From Atopobium sp. oral taxon 199 str. F0494 (GTDB taxonomy: Bacteria > Actinomycetota > Coriobacteriia > Coriobacteriales > Atopobiaceae), in the NCBI RefSeq assembly GCF_000411555.1, contig NZ_KE150487.1, positions 124,001-188,000 of the forward strand: a DNA stretch of 64,000 nt, in the 5' to 3' direction. The translations under genes were made by a program, and so were the position numbers. Below are positions 42,892 to 52,447 of the stretch, in pieces. How positions within the stretch are numbered: the first letter of the stretch is position 1; each line of letters starts with the position of its first letter. The notes beneath the pieces are model-generated. The model did not search any database and was not told where the DNA came from. It was given only the letters and a program-made list of their open reading frames with translations.

Positions 42892-44679
42892 ATGAGTCAC
42901 ATTACGCCAAAAGACCGGACGGCACGTCCCAGTGCATTTTCAAAGCTTTTCTATTTTATGCGGCCCGACAGGAATCGAATGCTCTTCTCGCTTCTTCTAG
43001 CATGCATAGGCGAGGCGGCAGGCATGGTTCCTTATATTGTCGTTGCCTTACTTGCCGCGGGATTGGCGGAAGGGACGCTCACGCTTGAGTCAGCTGCTCT
43101 CCTATCAGCCGCAGCAGCAGCGGCCCAGATTGCAAAGTTCCTGTTCACCTGGCGCTCTTCCATGATCAGCCACGGGATCGCCTTCAAGGCTCTACGCACC
43201 ATGCGTGAGCAGATGGCAGAGAAGATGGCTCGTGTGCCCATGGGGACCATCGTCGACACGCCGACGGGCACGTTCAAGAACCGGTTCGTAGACAACGTGA
43301 ACCAACTTGAGGACGCCATTGCGCACTTCATGCCCGAGCTTCCAAGCACGGTATTTGCGCCGCTTTTGGCAATGATCATCGTATTCGCCATCAACTGGCG
43401 TATGGGACTTGCCGGGATTGCCACGATCCCCTTATGCCTGCTCTTCTATCTTGGCATGATGCGGGACTATAAGCCCAAAATGGCCCGCTATATTGCGAGC
43501 GAACAGCGGATGAACTCAACGCTGGTAGAGTATGTCAACGGTATCCAGGTGATCAAAGCGTTCGGACGCACCGCATCCTCATACGGCTCGTTTTCCGAGG
43601 CGGTAGCCGAATATCACGACTCCACGCTTGCATGGTTTCACCAAAGCTGGATATGGATGGCGGCGATACGGGCTATCGTCCCCTGTACGCTGCTCTTCTC
43701 GCTACCGCTCGGCGTTTGGCTGCTTTCGGTCGGACGGATCACATTACCTGCCTTCATGGTGTGCATCACCATCCCATTGGGATTCATCGGAGGAATACTC
43801 AAGTTCTCCCAGGCGGCAGGCCAAATTTCACGTATGGATACCTGCCTGAACGTAGTCTGGGACTTTTTAGGAGAGCCTGAGCTCTCACGGCCAAGTGAGC
43901 GCGTAATGCTTGACGGCAAGTCATTCACTTTTGAGAACGTCTCTTTTTCTTATCATGAGGGTACGGAGGTGTTGCACGATATCAACTTTAAGACGGAGCC
44001 GGGGCAGATCACGGCTATCGTAGGACCCAGCGGATCGGGCAAATCAACGGTAGCTAAGCTTATGGCCGGTTTCTGGGATGTACGTTCCGGATGCATTTCA
44101 TTCGGCGGTACCGATGTGCGAGACATTCCCTTCGAGCAGCTTATGGAGCACGTCTCGTATGTGGCACAGGACACGTTTTTGTTTGATAGGACCATCGCCG
44201 ACAACATCCGCATGGGCATGCCGGATGCAACCGATGAAGAGGTCGAGACTGCTGCACGTGCAGCCGGCGCTCATGAGTTCATCAGCCGGCTTCCTCAAGG
44301 GTATCGCACTCCTGCCGGTGAGGCAGGTGCAAGGCTTTCCGGCGGCGAGCGCCAACGCATCACCATTGCCCGCGCCATCTTAAAAGATGCTTCCATCGTC
44401 ATTCTTGATGAGGCCACTGCCTATGCCGATCCTGAAAACGAAGCTCTGGTAGAGCGAGCCTTGAGCAAGCTTGTAGCAGGAAAAACACTTGTTACTATCG
44501 CCCACCGCCTATCAACGATCACAGGCGCCGACCAGATCCTCGTCATGGACGGCGGACGCATCGTTGCGCGCGGACGTCACGGTGAATTGCTGAAAACCTG
44601 TCCTTTGTATGCTCGCATGTGGAAAGAACATATGAGCTCTACCGTCAACGCAGAAGAGGAGCCCTCATGTTTGCAATAA
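42892..44679 (+). CDS. Exporter-fold ABC transporter half (YbtP/IrtA-like)
   Basis: 595 aa: six-helix transmembrane domain (about 25-320) and ATPase domain with Walker A GPSGSGKST (about 385), signature LSGGERQRITIAR, Walker B IVILDEATAYAD and switch His in TIAHRLS. Although of exporter fold, the Ybt/Irt relatives import metallophores. ATG 42892 lies 7 nt after the ECF ATPase stop with AGAGG at marginal spacing. The stop overlaps the partner gene by 13 bp, so a heterodimer is likely. Confidence 0.86.
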   Translation: MSHITPKDRTARPSAFSKLFYFMRPDRNRMLFSLLLACIGEAAGMVPYIVVALLAAGLAEGTLTLESAALLSAAAAAAQIAKFLFTWRSSMISHGIAFKALRTMREQMAEKMARVPMGTIVDTPTGTFKNRFVDNVNQLEDAIAHFMPELPSTVFAPLLAMIIVFAINWRMGLAGIATIPLCLLFYLGMMRDYKPKMARYIASEQRMNSTLVEYVNGIQVIKAFGRTASSYGSFSEAVAEYHDSTLAWFHQSWIWMAAIRAIVPCTLLFSLPLGVWLLSVGRITLPAFMVCITIPLGFIGGILKFSQAAGQISRMDTCLNVVWDFLGEPELSRPSERVMLDGKSFTFENVSFSYHEGTEVLHDINFKTEPGQITAIVGPSGSGKSTVAKLMAGFWDVRSGCISFGGTDVRDIPFEQLMEHVSYVAQDTFLFDRTIADNIRMGMPDATDEEVETAARAAGAHEFISRLPQGYRTPAGEAGARLSGGERQRITIARAILKDASIVILDEATAYADPENEALVERALSKLVAGKTLVTIAHRLSTITGADQILVMDGGRIVARGRHGELLKTCPLYARMWKEHMSSTVNAEEEPSCLQ

Positions 44680-46415
44680 TGAAACGCATCCTTGACTTAG
44701 CCGGAAGCTTCTCACCGGCATCACGCCGCAGCCTCATGGCAGGCATGGTCTGTAATGTCATTAAAGCGTTCTTCATGTCCGGAATGCTCATAGCGGTATG
44801 GTGGGCCCTTGAGATGCGAAGTCACCTGAGCGCCGGAGTTGCCCTGCAATGTTTAGGGATCCTCGCCATCAGCGTAGCGGGTCAGTTTGCCTTCCAATAT
44901 CTCGTGGACATACAGATGGACGCCGAGGGGTTCCACATCTTCCGTGATCTGCGGCTACGGGTGGGCGACCGCTTAAAAGGCGCTCCCATGGGCTACTTCT
45001 CAGAGCAGCGTCTCTCGGCGATAACCACCACACTCACTACCACGGTGCACCAACTCGAAGAGTTCATGACCATCTGTCTCACGGGACTCTCGGGCGGCGT
45101 AGCCATGGCAGTGATCATGAGTCTGTTCTTCCTGTTTCAAGCGCCACCGGTTGCCTTCATTACCTTTGTCGGCATTGCCGTAGGCCTTATTGTTTTGGAT
45201 TGGCTGAGAAGACGCTCGACCGCCGTCACACGGGAGGTCACTGCCGCACAGGAGGAAATGACTGACAAGGTGATCGAATACGCCCGCGGCATGGCTGTAT
45301 TGCGGGCATTCGCGACACCCGATGACGCACTTGCCGCAGCAAAGGCATCCTTTGAGCGGAAACGCCAGGCAGATTACGATCAAGAGCAGGCGGCACAAGG
45401 TATCCTCAAGCTCTATGCGCTCGTGTTCAACCTTGCAAGCTGCGGAGTTCTTCTCGCCGCATGCACACTGTATCTGACAGGCGCTCTGTCTCTCTCGTGG
45501 GCGCTCACGCTGCTGGTTGCCGCTTTCATGATCTATGGAGAGCTTATCAGCGCGAACAACAGTGCGTTTCTCACCAAGAAGATCGAAGGAGAGCTTAACC
45601 GCATTGACGAGGTATGCTCGGTGCCAAAGCAAGACCTTACGGATGAGACGCTCTCTCCTGACGGATTTGCCCTGGCCATGGAGGATGTCTCATTCGGCTA
45701 CGGAGACGGTCGTCGTGTCATAGACGGAGTAACGCTTTTTATTCCCGAAGGCTCAACCTGCGCGCTTGTCGGCCCGAGCGGCTCGGGTAAAACAACGCTG
45801 GTAAACCTGCTTGCGCGCTTTTGGGATGTCGAGAGGGGCAGCATTACCATAGGCGGCATTGATGTCCGCGAAGGAACAGCGGAAAGCTTGCTTGTCAACA
45901 TATCGATGGTGTTCCAGAACGTATATCTGTTCAATGACACCATCGAGAATAACATCCGCTTCGGTTGCCCCGATGCACCGCGTGAAGAGGTCATCGCTGT
46001 GGCCAAACGCGCACGCTGCCATGATTTCATCATGGAACTTCCTGACGGCTACGACACGGTGCTTGAGGAAGGCGGGGAAAACCTTTCCGGTGGAGAGCGC
46101 CAGAGAGTATCCATTGCACGCGCCATCATGAAGGATGCACCGATCGTCATCCTTGACGAGGCTACGAGCTCGGTCGACCCGGAAAACGAGCACCTGCTTA
46201 TGCAAGCAGTAACGGAACTGACACGAGGAAAGACCCTTGTTACCATTGCACATCGCCTGAACACGGTGCGCGATGCTGACCAGATCCTTGTGATCGACGG
46301 CGGGCGCATCGTTCAGCGTGGTACACATAATGAGCTAATGAAGGAGGCGGGCATCTACCGGCGCTTCATTGAGATGCGCCGGGAAGCTGCTGGATGGCGT
46401 ATCATACGCTCTTAA
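44667..46415 (+). CDS. Exporter-fold ABC transporter half (YbtQ/IrtB-like)
   Basis: 582 aa: transmembrane domain (about 15-310), ATPase domain with Walker A GPSGSGKTT (about 372), signature LSGGERQRVSIAR, Walker B IVILDEATSSVD and switch His in TIAHRLN. ATG 44667 is preceded by AGAGGAG and lies inside the end of the partner gene. Last gene of the AraC-linked ECF/ABC operon. Both halves have intact ATP sites, unlike degenerate-site heterodimers. Confidence 0.86.
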   Translation: MFAIMKRILDLAGSFSPASRRSLMAGMVCNVIKAFFMSGMLIAVWWALEMRSHLSAGVALQCLGILAISVAGQFAFQYLVDIQMDAEGFHIFRDLRLRVGDRLKGAPMGYFSEQRLSAITTTLTTTVHQLEEFMTICLTGLSGGVAMAVIMSLFFLFQAPPVAFITFVGIAVGLIVLDWLRRRSTAVTREVTAAQEEMTDKVIEYARGMAVLRAFATPDDALAAAKASFERKRQADYDQEQAAQGILKLYALVFNLASCGVLLAACTLYLTGALSLSWALTLLVAAFMIYGELISANNSAFLTKKIEGELNRIDEVCSVPKQDLTDETLSPDGFALAMEDVSFGYGDGRRVIDGVTLFIPEGSTCALVGPSGSGKTTLVNLLARFWDVERGSITIGGIDVREGTAESLLVNISMVFQNVYLFNDTIENNIRFGCPDAPREEVIAVAKRARCHDFIMELPDGYDTVLEEGGENLSGGERQRVSIARAIMKDAPIVILDEATSSVDPENEHLLMQAVTELTRGKTLVTIAHRLNTVRDADQILVIDGGRIVQRGTHNELMKEAGIYRRFIEMRREAAGWRIIRS

Positions 46416-46438
46416 ACTTCATGGCTACAACTCTATTG

Positions 46439-47109
46439 TCACTTATAACTTTTCATCACAGTGGCAATTGCTGCAGCAGTCTCTCCAGCAACTGTCTGTA
46501 AGAGTGCACGGTCTGCTTTGGTACCTCCACGGCGAGACCATTCGCACAAGGTTTCGACCCAGTACATTACCATGGCTGACGCCTTAAGGTGCATTGAGAA
46601 AGCATCATCATGTGCCGTACGTAGTGAATTGGTAAGAAGAGCATCCACGACCCGTATCCACTGGGGAATGCGCGCATACAGAGCCTTCAAGAGTGTAGGA
46701 TTTTCGTGAACGATGGAAAGTCTAAGGGCAATATCAGAGAGTCCATCGGTACCGAGTTCCTCCACGGCCGCATCTAAGACAATGCGAGCAATCTCAAACG
46801 GCTGCAGGCTTTTGTTTGTGCCAGTAAGCACATGCTCGGCAACTACGATACCGGCGCTATCGGGAGGCAGTCCAAGAACGACACCCTCTTTGGAGGGAAA
46901 ATGGCGAAAGAAGGTCATGGTAGGACTCCGGCAGCCTGGACTGTATCCTGAGCCGCCGTTTCATCATACCCATGCTCAACAATAAGCTTGAGTCCACAAG
47001 AGCACAAACGGGAACGTGTGGAATGAAGACGCTATTCTTGCCATGCCTCACGAGCCTGTTTAGCCAGTAATGAAATACCACGTTTATTAACTTTTTCGTT
47101 TTCCTGCAT
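46439..47109 (-). pseudogene. TetR-family regulator, broken by a stop and a frameshift
   Basis: From ATG 47109 the frame reads a normal TetR start (KQAREAWQE) and is cut by TAG near 47032. The same frame continues with the helix-turn-helix (LIVEHGYDETAAQDT, QAAGV) and then needs a one-base shift near 46920 to enter MTFFRHFPSKE and the intact C-terminal ligand domain down to 46439. An isolated start at 46918 would lack the first two DNA-binding helices. The gene is therefore probably inactive. It is convergent with the ABC operon and adjacent to a decayed MFS gene it may once have regulated. Confidence 0.75.
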
Positions 47110-47121
47110 GTTCTTCTCGCT

Positions 47122-47757
47122 CTAATTTCGATATATATGCGACAAATCCTGCCACCAGAAGGAGCAGAGAGCAGCCGTCACACAGAACGCAATTAGAATA
47201 GCATAGGCATACGCACTACTTGCGGCGGAGCGTAGTGCCTGCGCTTGCATAGCATCCTGCCCATGTGCCGTTTCAAAGGCAAGTGAGATGGATGCAAAGC
47301 CTTCTGCAGTGGTTCCCTTACATGTTGCTGTATACCATGATTCCGTGGGCGACCAAGAATTCCGATTCCCAAAAGACACTCCAGCTGCTGGAAAGTAGAA
47401 ATGAGAGTAGCTCCACCGTCTGCTTGTTGATTGAGAACGCGTTCCATGCCCCAGCTTTGCATGGCGGGCAATCCCATGCCCACCCCCAAACCACAAATAC
47501 ACTGACCGGCAGCCATGAGATAATAATTTGCAGACGTCGTCGACAAAGCCATAACGGCCAAACCTACTACTATGAAAAGGAGAAGAGTCATTGCAATGGC
47601 GCGTATGGTAAGGGCACGGGTCACATCCCCAAAATGGTGTAAAAGATGGAAATGAGTCAGAGGTCCACTTCCAAGTAAACTTGTAATCGTCAGAAAACAG
47701 AAGAGGCTTGGAGGTAAAACATGGCTTAAATCAATAGTACTCTCGATTAAGAAGAGA
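47122..47757 (-). pseudogene. MFS transporter remnant (C-terminal part, frameshifted)
   Basis: An open stretch from about 47757 without a proper start reads MFS-like helices (LTIRAIAMTLLLFIVVGLAV, GQCICGLGVGMGLPAMQSW). Near 47350 it must shift frame to continue as GFASISLAFETAHG and a last helix (AILIAFCVTAALCSFWW) ending at 47122. Only about four helices of the usual 12-14 remain. Probably a drug-efflux gene paired with the broken TetR gene. Confidence 0.7.
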
Positions 47758-47799
47758 TTCTACAGTTGCTTTCTAGGGACAGAAGCGATGCATTTCGCA

Positions 47800-48530
47800 T
47801 ACTGCTCCAACAAACATTGAATGCTATATTGCACAGAGAATCAGAAGAGCAACTTTGTGCTTGCTCTATGAGCGCTCAGATATGCGTACCGACAGTCGTA
47901 ATGGCACAAAAGAGCGAACTCTAATCGCGAGAGTAGGTACTCTTGAGTTGCAAGTGCCAAGGCATATAGAAACGTACCCTTTAAGACCCTTGTCTTTGAG
48001 AACTACAGAAGAAGTGAGGCGGCACTTGTTACCACAATGGCAGAGATGGTTATCTCTGGAGTTTCAACGGCTAAGGTCGGAAGAGTTATGGAAGAAATCT
48101 GTGGGAAATCATTTTCAAAACAGAGTGTCTCTGAGGCATACATTGAGCTCGATGTGGCCGTCGATGCATTTTGTAACCATCGCCTTAAGACAACTACCTG
48201 TTTGTAGTGGTAGATGCTACCTATATAAAGGTACGAGAGAACCATCGTATCGTGTCAAAAGCACTGATGGTTGCCATAGGACTTACTGATGGTAGGTCAA
48301 AGGTAATCGGAATATTTCCCAATGTATCCTCTGTAATAAGACTCATGGGTACTTTTCTTATGGAAGAAAATGAATGTTGGAAAGCTAAGCGTAAGATCTA
48401 CTACACTCCGGCTTGCAAGGAACTTAAGGCCAAGATCCCAACCTTGGCAAAGATTACCCGTAGCCAAATCGAACTCAAAAAAAGTAGCGTAGACAGTAAC
48501 AGATTCGATGATTACAAATTTACACACTAA
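47800..48530 (+). mobile_element. IS256-family (mutator-type) transposase remnant
   Basis: Successive frames give segments of an IS256 transposase: DSRNGTKERTLIARVGTLEL, then ENYRRSEAALVTTMAEMVIS and the GVSTAKVGRVMEEICGKSFS region, then VDATYIKVRENHRIVSKAL containing the catalytic DATY motif, and a C-terminal piece LMGTFLMEENECWKAKRK. At least three frameshifts (near 47850, 47985 and 48205) and an internal deletion (near 48330) separate them. No terminal inverted repeats were found. The element is dead but marks this zone as a former insertion site. Nothing else is seen up to 48714 except a TATAAT at 48637. Confidence 0.8.
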
Positions 48531-48714
48531 TATGGACTTGACTCGAAAGACTTGCTGTCCGTCGTTATTCCTCCTGAAATTCGCCAGCGAGAAGCCTGTT
48601 GTATCTCCAACTTCGAAAATATCGAGGCAATCTCACAAGGTATAATAGCCGGTGTTATAAAGTGCGTACGCCATACGTATACAGCAATTATAAAAGCGGA
48701 GGGATCTGTGTTTT

Positions 48715-49350
48715 ATGAGTGAGCAGAATCATGCTGCGCGCAAGAAAAATACAACCCGATCCAAAGAGGTGGATGACAGTGCCGCTCAAAAAGAAAGAAT
48801 CATTGCAGCCGCCTATTCTATTGGGGCAAAACAAGGACTTGCCGCAATTTCCGCACGAGGAGTCGCACGGAATGCGAATGTTTCAGTCGGCTACTTGTAC
48901 AAACTCTTTCCTTCAAAGAGCGACATCATGGTCGCGGCCGCTGAACGTTACTTTGAGCACACTCTCTTCCAGGAAATATGTCATATCAACGTGGAAGAAT
49001 CATACGTCGAGTATTGCAAGAGACTTTGGGATTGCACCTCTGAAGCAGTTGCTGTCTTTAGGAGAGACTGGCTAAGGGACTGGAAAGATCTTCCAAAAGC
49101 CGATCTTATCGCCGCTCAAATTCGCATGGATACCATGCTTGAACATGCAAAAGCGGGACTTGAAAAAGTTCTCACACAAGATGAGCATATTGATTGGAAA
49201 ACACTACCGGCAGAAATAGATATAGCGTCTATTACGACGTTTACCGTACGTTCCATGTTGGATTCCCTACGCGAGAAGAACGCCGATTGCACGGTACTGT
49301 TTACGCTCCTTGAACGTGGTCTTTACGATACCGACCGGCATAATCTCTGA
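48715..49350 (+). CDS. TetR/AcrR-family regulator
   Basis: 211 aa. The N-terminal helix-turn-helix (about 27-75) is complete: RIIAAAYSIGAKQGLAAISA, VARNANVSVGYLYKLFPSKS. The C-terminal domain (about 85-211) binds an unknown ligand. GGAGG is present about 12 nt before the ATG, which is wide. It precedes the HsmA-like gene by 138 nt on the same strand and probably regulates it. Confidence 0.87.
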   Translation: MSEQNHAARKKNTTRSKEVDDSAAQKERIIAAAYSIGAKQGLAAISARGVARNANVSVGYLYKLFPSKSDIMVAAAERYFEHTLFQEICHINVEESYVEYCKRLWDCTSEAVAVFRRDWLRDWKDLPKADLIAAQIRMDTMLEHAKAGLEKVLTQDEHIDWKTLPAEIDIASITTFTVRSMLDSLREKNADCTVLFTLLERGLYDTDRHNL

Positions 49351-49488
49351 AACAGCGTCTTGACAAAAGCATCGTGAACCAAACCGTATTGTTGTTCACG
49401 CTATGGCAACTAGCATCAATACCGTCCATAAATCACAACCAAATGCTTGAACTAAAAGGTAGAGCAATATGTATGGGACGGTGTCTTT

Positions 49489-49953
49489 ATGCTTGGATTT
49501 GCCACGATAGCAATTACGGGTGCGCTTGTTTTTTATACTATTGGCGTTTTTGCCGAGCGTCGATCAGGCACGCTCAAACGAAATCATATCGTGCTTTTTT
49601 ACTTGGGGCTTGCGTGTGACACAACAGGAACAGCATGTATGTCTTTTATTGCGCAAAACGGCTCTCAGAGTCCGGTACATGCGACGACCGGAGCACTTGC
49701 AATTATCCTTATGATCGTACACGCAGTATGGGCAACCGTTGTGTATTCCAAGAAAAATCCTGCAACGCTCGCTCGCTTCCATCGTCTCAGTATTGGAGTT
49801 TGGCTTGTGTGGCTTGTACCTTACATTTGCGGCATGCTCATGGGAATACCGGCTCTTGCCATGGGACCAAACTTCGCCCTTGGTATAGCGATTGGCATAG
49901 CCTTCGTCATTGGCCTCATTGTATATCGATGCAAACCATGCGCCCGCACGTAG
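49489..49953 (+). CDS. HsmA-like (TIGR03987-type) membrane protein
   Basis: 154 aa with four hydrophobic helices (about 3-20, 33-52, 68-88, 102-145). The pattern HIVLFYLGLACDTTGTACMS with a central VHATTGALAIILMIVHAVWA fits the HsmA/TIGR03987 family of small membrane proteins, whose role is unsettled. The start ATG has no strong ribosome site. The gene is found here beside a TetR regulator. Confidence 0.72.
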   Translation: MLGFATIAITGALVFYTIGVFAERRSGTLKRNHIVLFYLGLACDTTGTACMSFIAQNGSQSPVHATTGALAIILMIVHAVWATVVYSKKNPATLARFHRLSIGVWLVWLVPYICGMLMGIPALAMGPNFALGIAIGIAFVIGLIVYRCKPCART

Positions 49954-50025
49954 CCATGAAAGGATAATTTGGCGATATAATGTGTCGGCACTACATTACA
50001 TCAGCCGACCGACAGGAGTTCTTAC

Positions 50026-50508
50026 ATGAATCCTTTGATTGTGTACTACTCATATTCAGGCATAACAAGAAAGCTCGCGGAAGATATCGCACTCATTACG
50101 GATGGAGAATTGCAAGAGCTGAAACCTCAAGATCCGTATTCCTTTTCATATAACACGGCAGTAAAAGAAGTGCGGGCTCAAATTGAGAAGGGGTATTGTC
50201 CCCCGCTGCGTCAAGGTCTTGCAAATATAGATGACTTTAAAACAATCTTCATAGGCTCTCCTAACTGGCTGAAAACGTTTGCACCTCCTGTTCTTTCATT
50301 TTTGAGAACAACGGATTTAAGCGGAAAGACAATCATTCCGTTCTGCACACATGGTGGTGGAGGCTTCGGCCACATGCTTGATGACTACAAAAGAGAATGC
50401 GGTGCGTCTCATATAAAAAAGGGTATCGCTCTGAAAGGCGATTACAGCTTTGACGAATTACAAAAATGGTTGGAAACGTCAGGAGTTTATCGGGATTCAA
50501 GAGACTAA
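50026..50508 (+). CDS. Flavodoxin family protein
   Basis: 160 aa. FMN phosphate loop YYSYSGITRKLAEDIA (about 7-22), GSPNWLKTFAPPVLSFL around the flavin and FCTHGGGGFGHMLDDYK later are typical of flavodoxins of the flavodoxin_4 type. A TATAAT lies at about 49975, 50 nt upstream. It likely carries electrons or reduces a small molecule in the cytosol. Transcribed alone. Confidence 0.88.
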   Translation: MNPLIVYYSYSGITRKLAEDIALITDGELQELKPQDPYSFSYNTAVKEVRAQIEKGYCPPLRQGLANIDDFKTIFIGSPNWLKTFAPPVLSFLRTTDLSGKTIIPFCTHGGGGFGHMLDDYKRECGASHIKKGIALKGDYSFDELQKWLETSGVYRDSRD

Positions 50509-50582
50509 AGAGTGTTCCTTTTCCAGCGCGCTAAGTGTACTCAATTCGCCTACTCTTTCTTTTTATTGTTGCCCTAATCGCT

Positions 50583-51443
50583 CTACAAAAATGGCAATAC
50601 GTAGGTATCCATCCAGTTCCAAGAAGCCATATCCCACGACTCCAGGCCCAGCTCTTCTGAAGTTACCACTCTGGCCGACGTACCCTCAACCAGAAGCATG
50701 CTGCCATCTCCAACGGCTATCAAATGTGGCGTAAGACTGAACGTATCGCAAAAAATCAACTTTGATTTTGTACGTGCACCATCTTTGGTAGGAATCTCCC
50801 ATATATCAATGGATTCAACGGGAGTATGTCCAACGATTTGATTGACACCAGGAAGCGGATCTTGATAGAGCTCTGATAAATCCGCCCAAAGTGGACTGGC
50901 AATTTCGTTTCCACCACGACCCGGCCCTGCACTGTCAAGTGCCGCGAGAGCTTTATCGTCTCCACGTCGAAACATTTCATTGAGAGCATCGGAAAGCGTA
51001 CAAGGAGTTTCCCTTTGGTCTGACGTAAGAAAGCGATAAGCCCACTCCCTTGTTATGCCCGCGTGAGTTACTACATAATTGCCCACAACGCATGCCATCT
51101 GAACCTTCATATAGGTAAGTGCTTCCGAAACTTCTTTATAGAGATCGGTATGCGTACCAGGCCCTGGAATACCTCGTAGATATTGCATGTCATGGTTGCC
51201 AAGGACAAAATCAACATCAAAACCGTGTCTCCTTTTACCGTCAATCCATGTTAAAAAGTCATCAATCGCATCCAACATAATCGAGCGGTTGGAATGCCAC
51301 TCATCAACATAGTCCCCGCAAAATACAACGCGATTAACATTCAGTTTCTTTATCGCTTGGTCAACCCGACTTAAAATGAGATCTTCTTTAAGGTGCATAT
51401 CCCCTATGACAAGTGTTTTTGCTTTGTTTTCGGAATTACTCAT
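50583..51443 (-). CDS. Metallophosphoesterase
   Basis: 286-aa calcineurin-like phosphoesterase. Motifs in order: GDMH (14-17), FCGDYVDEW (about 42), LGNHDMQYL (about 81), VTHAGI (about 125) and GHTPVES (about 205), giving a complete two-metal site. It resembles PPP-type bacterial phosphatases acting on proteins or dinucleotides. Its ATG overlaps the stop of a toxin remnant, and its GAGAGG ribosome site lies inside that remnant, so it may be read from the antitoxin promoter. Confidence 0.88.
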   Translation of the reverse strand: MSNSENKAKTLVIGDMHLKEDLILSRVDQAIKKLNVNRVVFCGDYVDEWHSNRSIMLDAIDDFLTWIDGKRRHGFDVDFVLGNHDMQYLRGIPGPGTHTDLYKEVSEALTYMKVQMACVVGNYVVTHAGITREWAYRFLTSDQRETPCTLSDALNEMFRRGDDKALAALDSAGPGRGGNEIASPLWADLSELYQDPLPGVNQIVGHTPVESIDIWEIPTKDGARTKSKLIFCDTFSLTPHLIAVGDGSMLLVEGTSARVVTSEELGLESWDMASWNWMDTYVLPFL

Positions 51444-51546
51444 CTTTGCCTCTCAAGAATTTCCTCAAGCTTTGCAAGGTTTTTACCCTGCTTTTTTGAT
51501 CTTTTGTAGTCCTTTTAAACTTGACTGTAAATTTCAGCTCTAACAT
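51440..51546 (-). pseudogene. YafQ/RelE-type toxin remnant (frameshifted and truncated)
   Basis: Begins with ATG two nt after the antitoxin stop, reads MLELKFTVKFKR, then needs one extra base in an A-run to continue as YKRSKKQGKNLAKLEEILER before TGA. This is the N-terminal third of a YafQ-like mRNA interferase; the catalytic C-terminal part is lost. Confidence 0.75.
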
Positions 51547-51548
51547 GC

Positions 51549-51830
51549 CTACTCTCTATTAAGAGCATCCATGGCTTCCTTGACAGAACGATAAGAACCA
51601 GAAAGATTCCTACCAACCACCGCATCATCCATTGCTGCAAGTGTCTCAGCATCAAATCCATAAGGGTTAGATGGATCAAAAGGAAAACCGCCACGACGAT
51701 TGAATGCAGACACAAACATGCGAATGGCATTACTTGGAGATGTTCCAATCTCATCGCAAATGGCAGAAAAGCGATCTTTCTCATCTTTACGAAGCTTTGC
51801 AGAAATTGATTCTGTAGCAGCAGTCATCAT
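51549..51830 (-). CDS. RelB/DinJ-family antitoxin (orphan)
   Basis: 93 aa. A ribbon-helix-helix N-terminus (ESISAKLRKDEKDRFSAICD, EIGTSPSNAIRMFVSAF) and a toxin-wrapping C-terminus (FDAETLAAMDDAV) match RelB/DinJ. Two ATGs (51830, 51827) follow AAGGAATT; the second has better spacing. Its cognate toxin gene downstream is broken, so it may persist as an anti-addiction or autoregulatory factor. Confidence 0.87.
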   Translation of the reverse strand: MMTAATESISAKLRKDEKDRFSAICDEIGTSPSNAIRMFVSAFNRRGGFPFDPSNPYGFDAETLAAMDDAVVGRNLSGSYRSVKEAMDALNRE

Positions 51831-51923
51831 AATTCCTTACTACAATGTCTGACAATGTCATCTATTCTATTCTAAATAAAGCATTACTAAAACGCTGAAC
51901 GTAATTCAAAAGTATCCAGTCAA

Positions 51924-52337
51924 ATGAGCTGGCAAAACTACTTACGTGCTTATGCGGTATCACTACATGACACGCTTCTACAGCATCCAAATGCCATTAT
52001 GCTAGTGCTCACTCACCCGATTTCTACTCCTGGGCAGCTCTCACTTTTTGCTAAGATGCTTGCAAATCTCTCGAAAACCGGCTTTTCTGCACCTTTGGAT
52101 ATACTCGGGATTGCAACCGCCGTTACGGTATATACCACGGGTTTTTCTGCTTCGGAAGCTGTGCCTCCTGTGGGAAGTACCTCCAACGAAGATGCTCCTA
52201 GTCTCTCTGAAGCAATTAAGTCTCTGCCGGCTGATGAGCTTGATTCGCTCAATATGCTCATTAGAGACATAATGGAAGGTAAGTGGGGCTTCAGCACCCA
52301 GTTTGAAAGAGGACTTGACGCCATTCTTAAAGGGTGA
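51924..52337 (+). pseudogene. TetR-family C-terminal fragment lacking the DNA-binding domain
   Basis: 137 codons resemble the ligand-binding domain of TetR/AcrR proteins (WQNYLRAYAVSLHDTLLQHP, LPADELDSLNML). No helix-turn-helix is encoded upstream; the preceding bases belong to the antitoxin promoter region. There is no good ribosome site before ATG 51924. Best read as a truncated gene. Confidence 0.6.
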
Positions 52338-52447
52338 GAATAGCGGAAGGCTTTGTAATACCAACGCCTCATCAGGGGATACTTTAGTTTTTCTTACATA
52401 GACTCTCATACCAAACATAGACTTAAGGTTAATACGTTTGCTAGACA

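Noticed and set aside
46857-47081. 74-codon reverse frame over the TetR gene
   Set aside because: Wrong frame; the TetR helix-turn-helix is encoded in another frame of the same strand.
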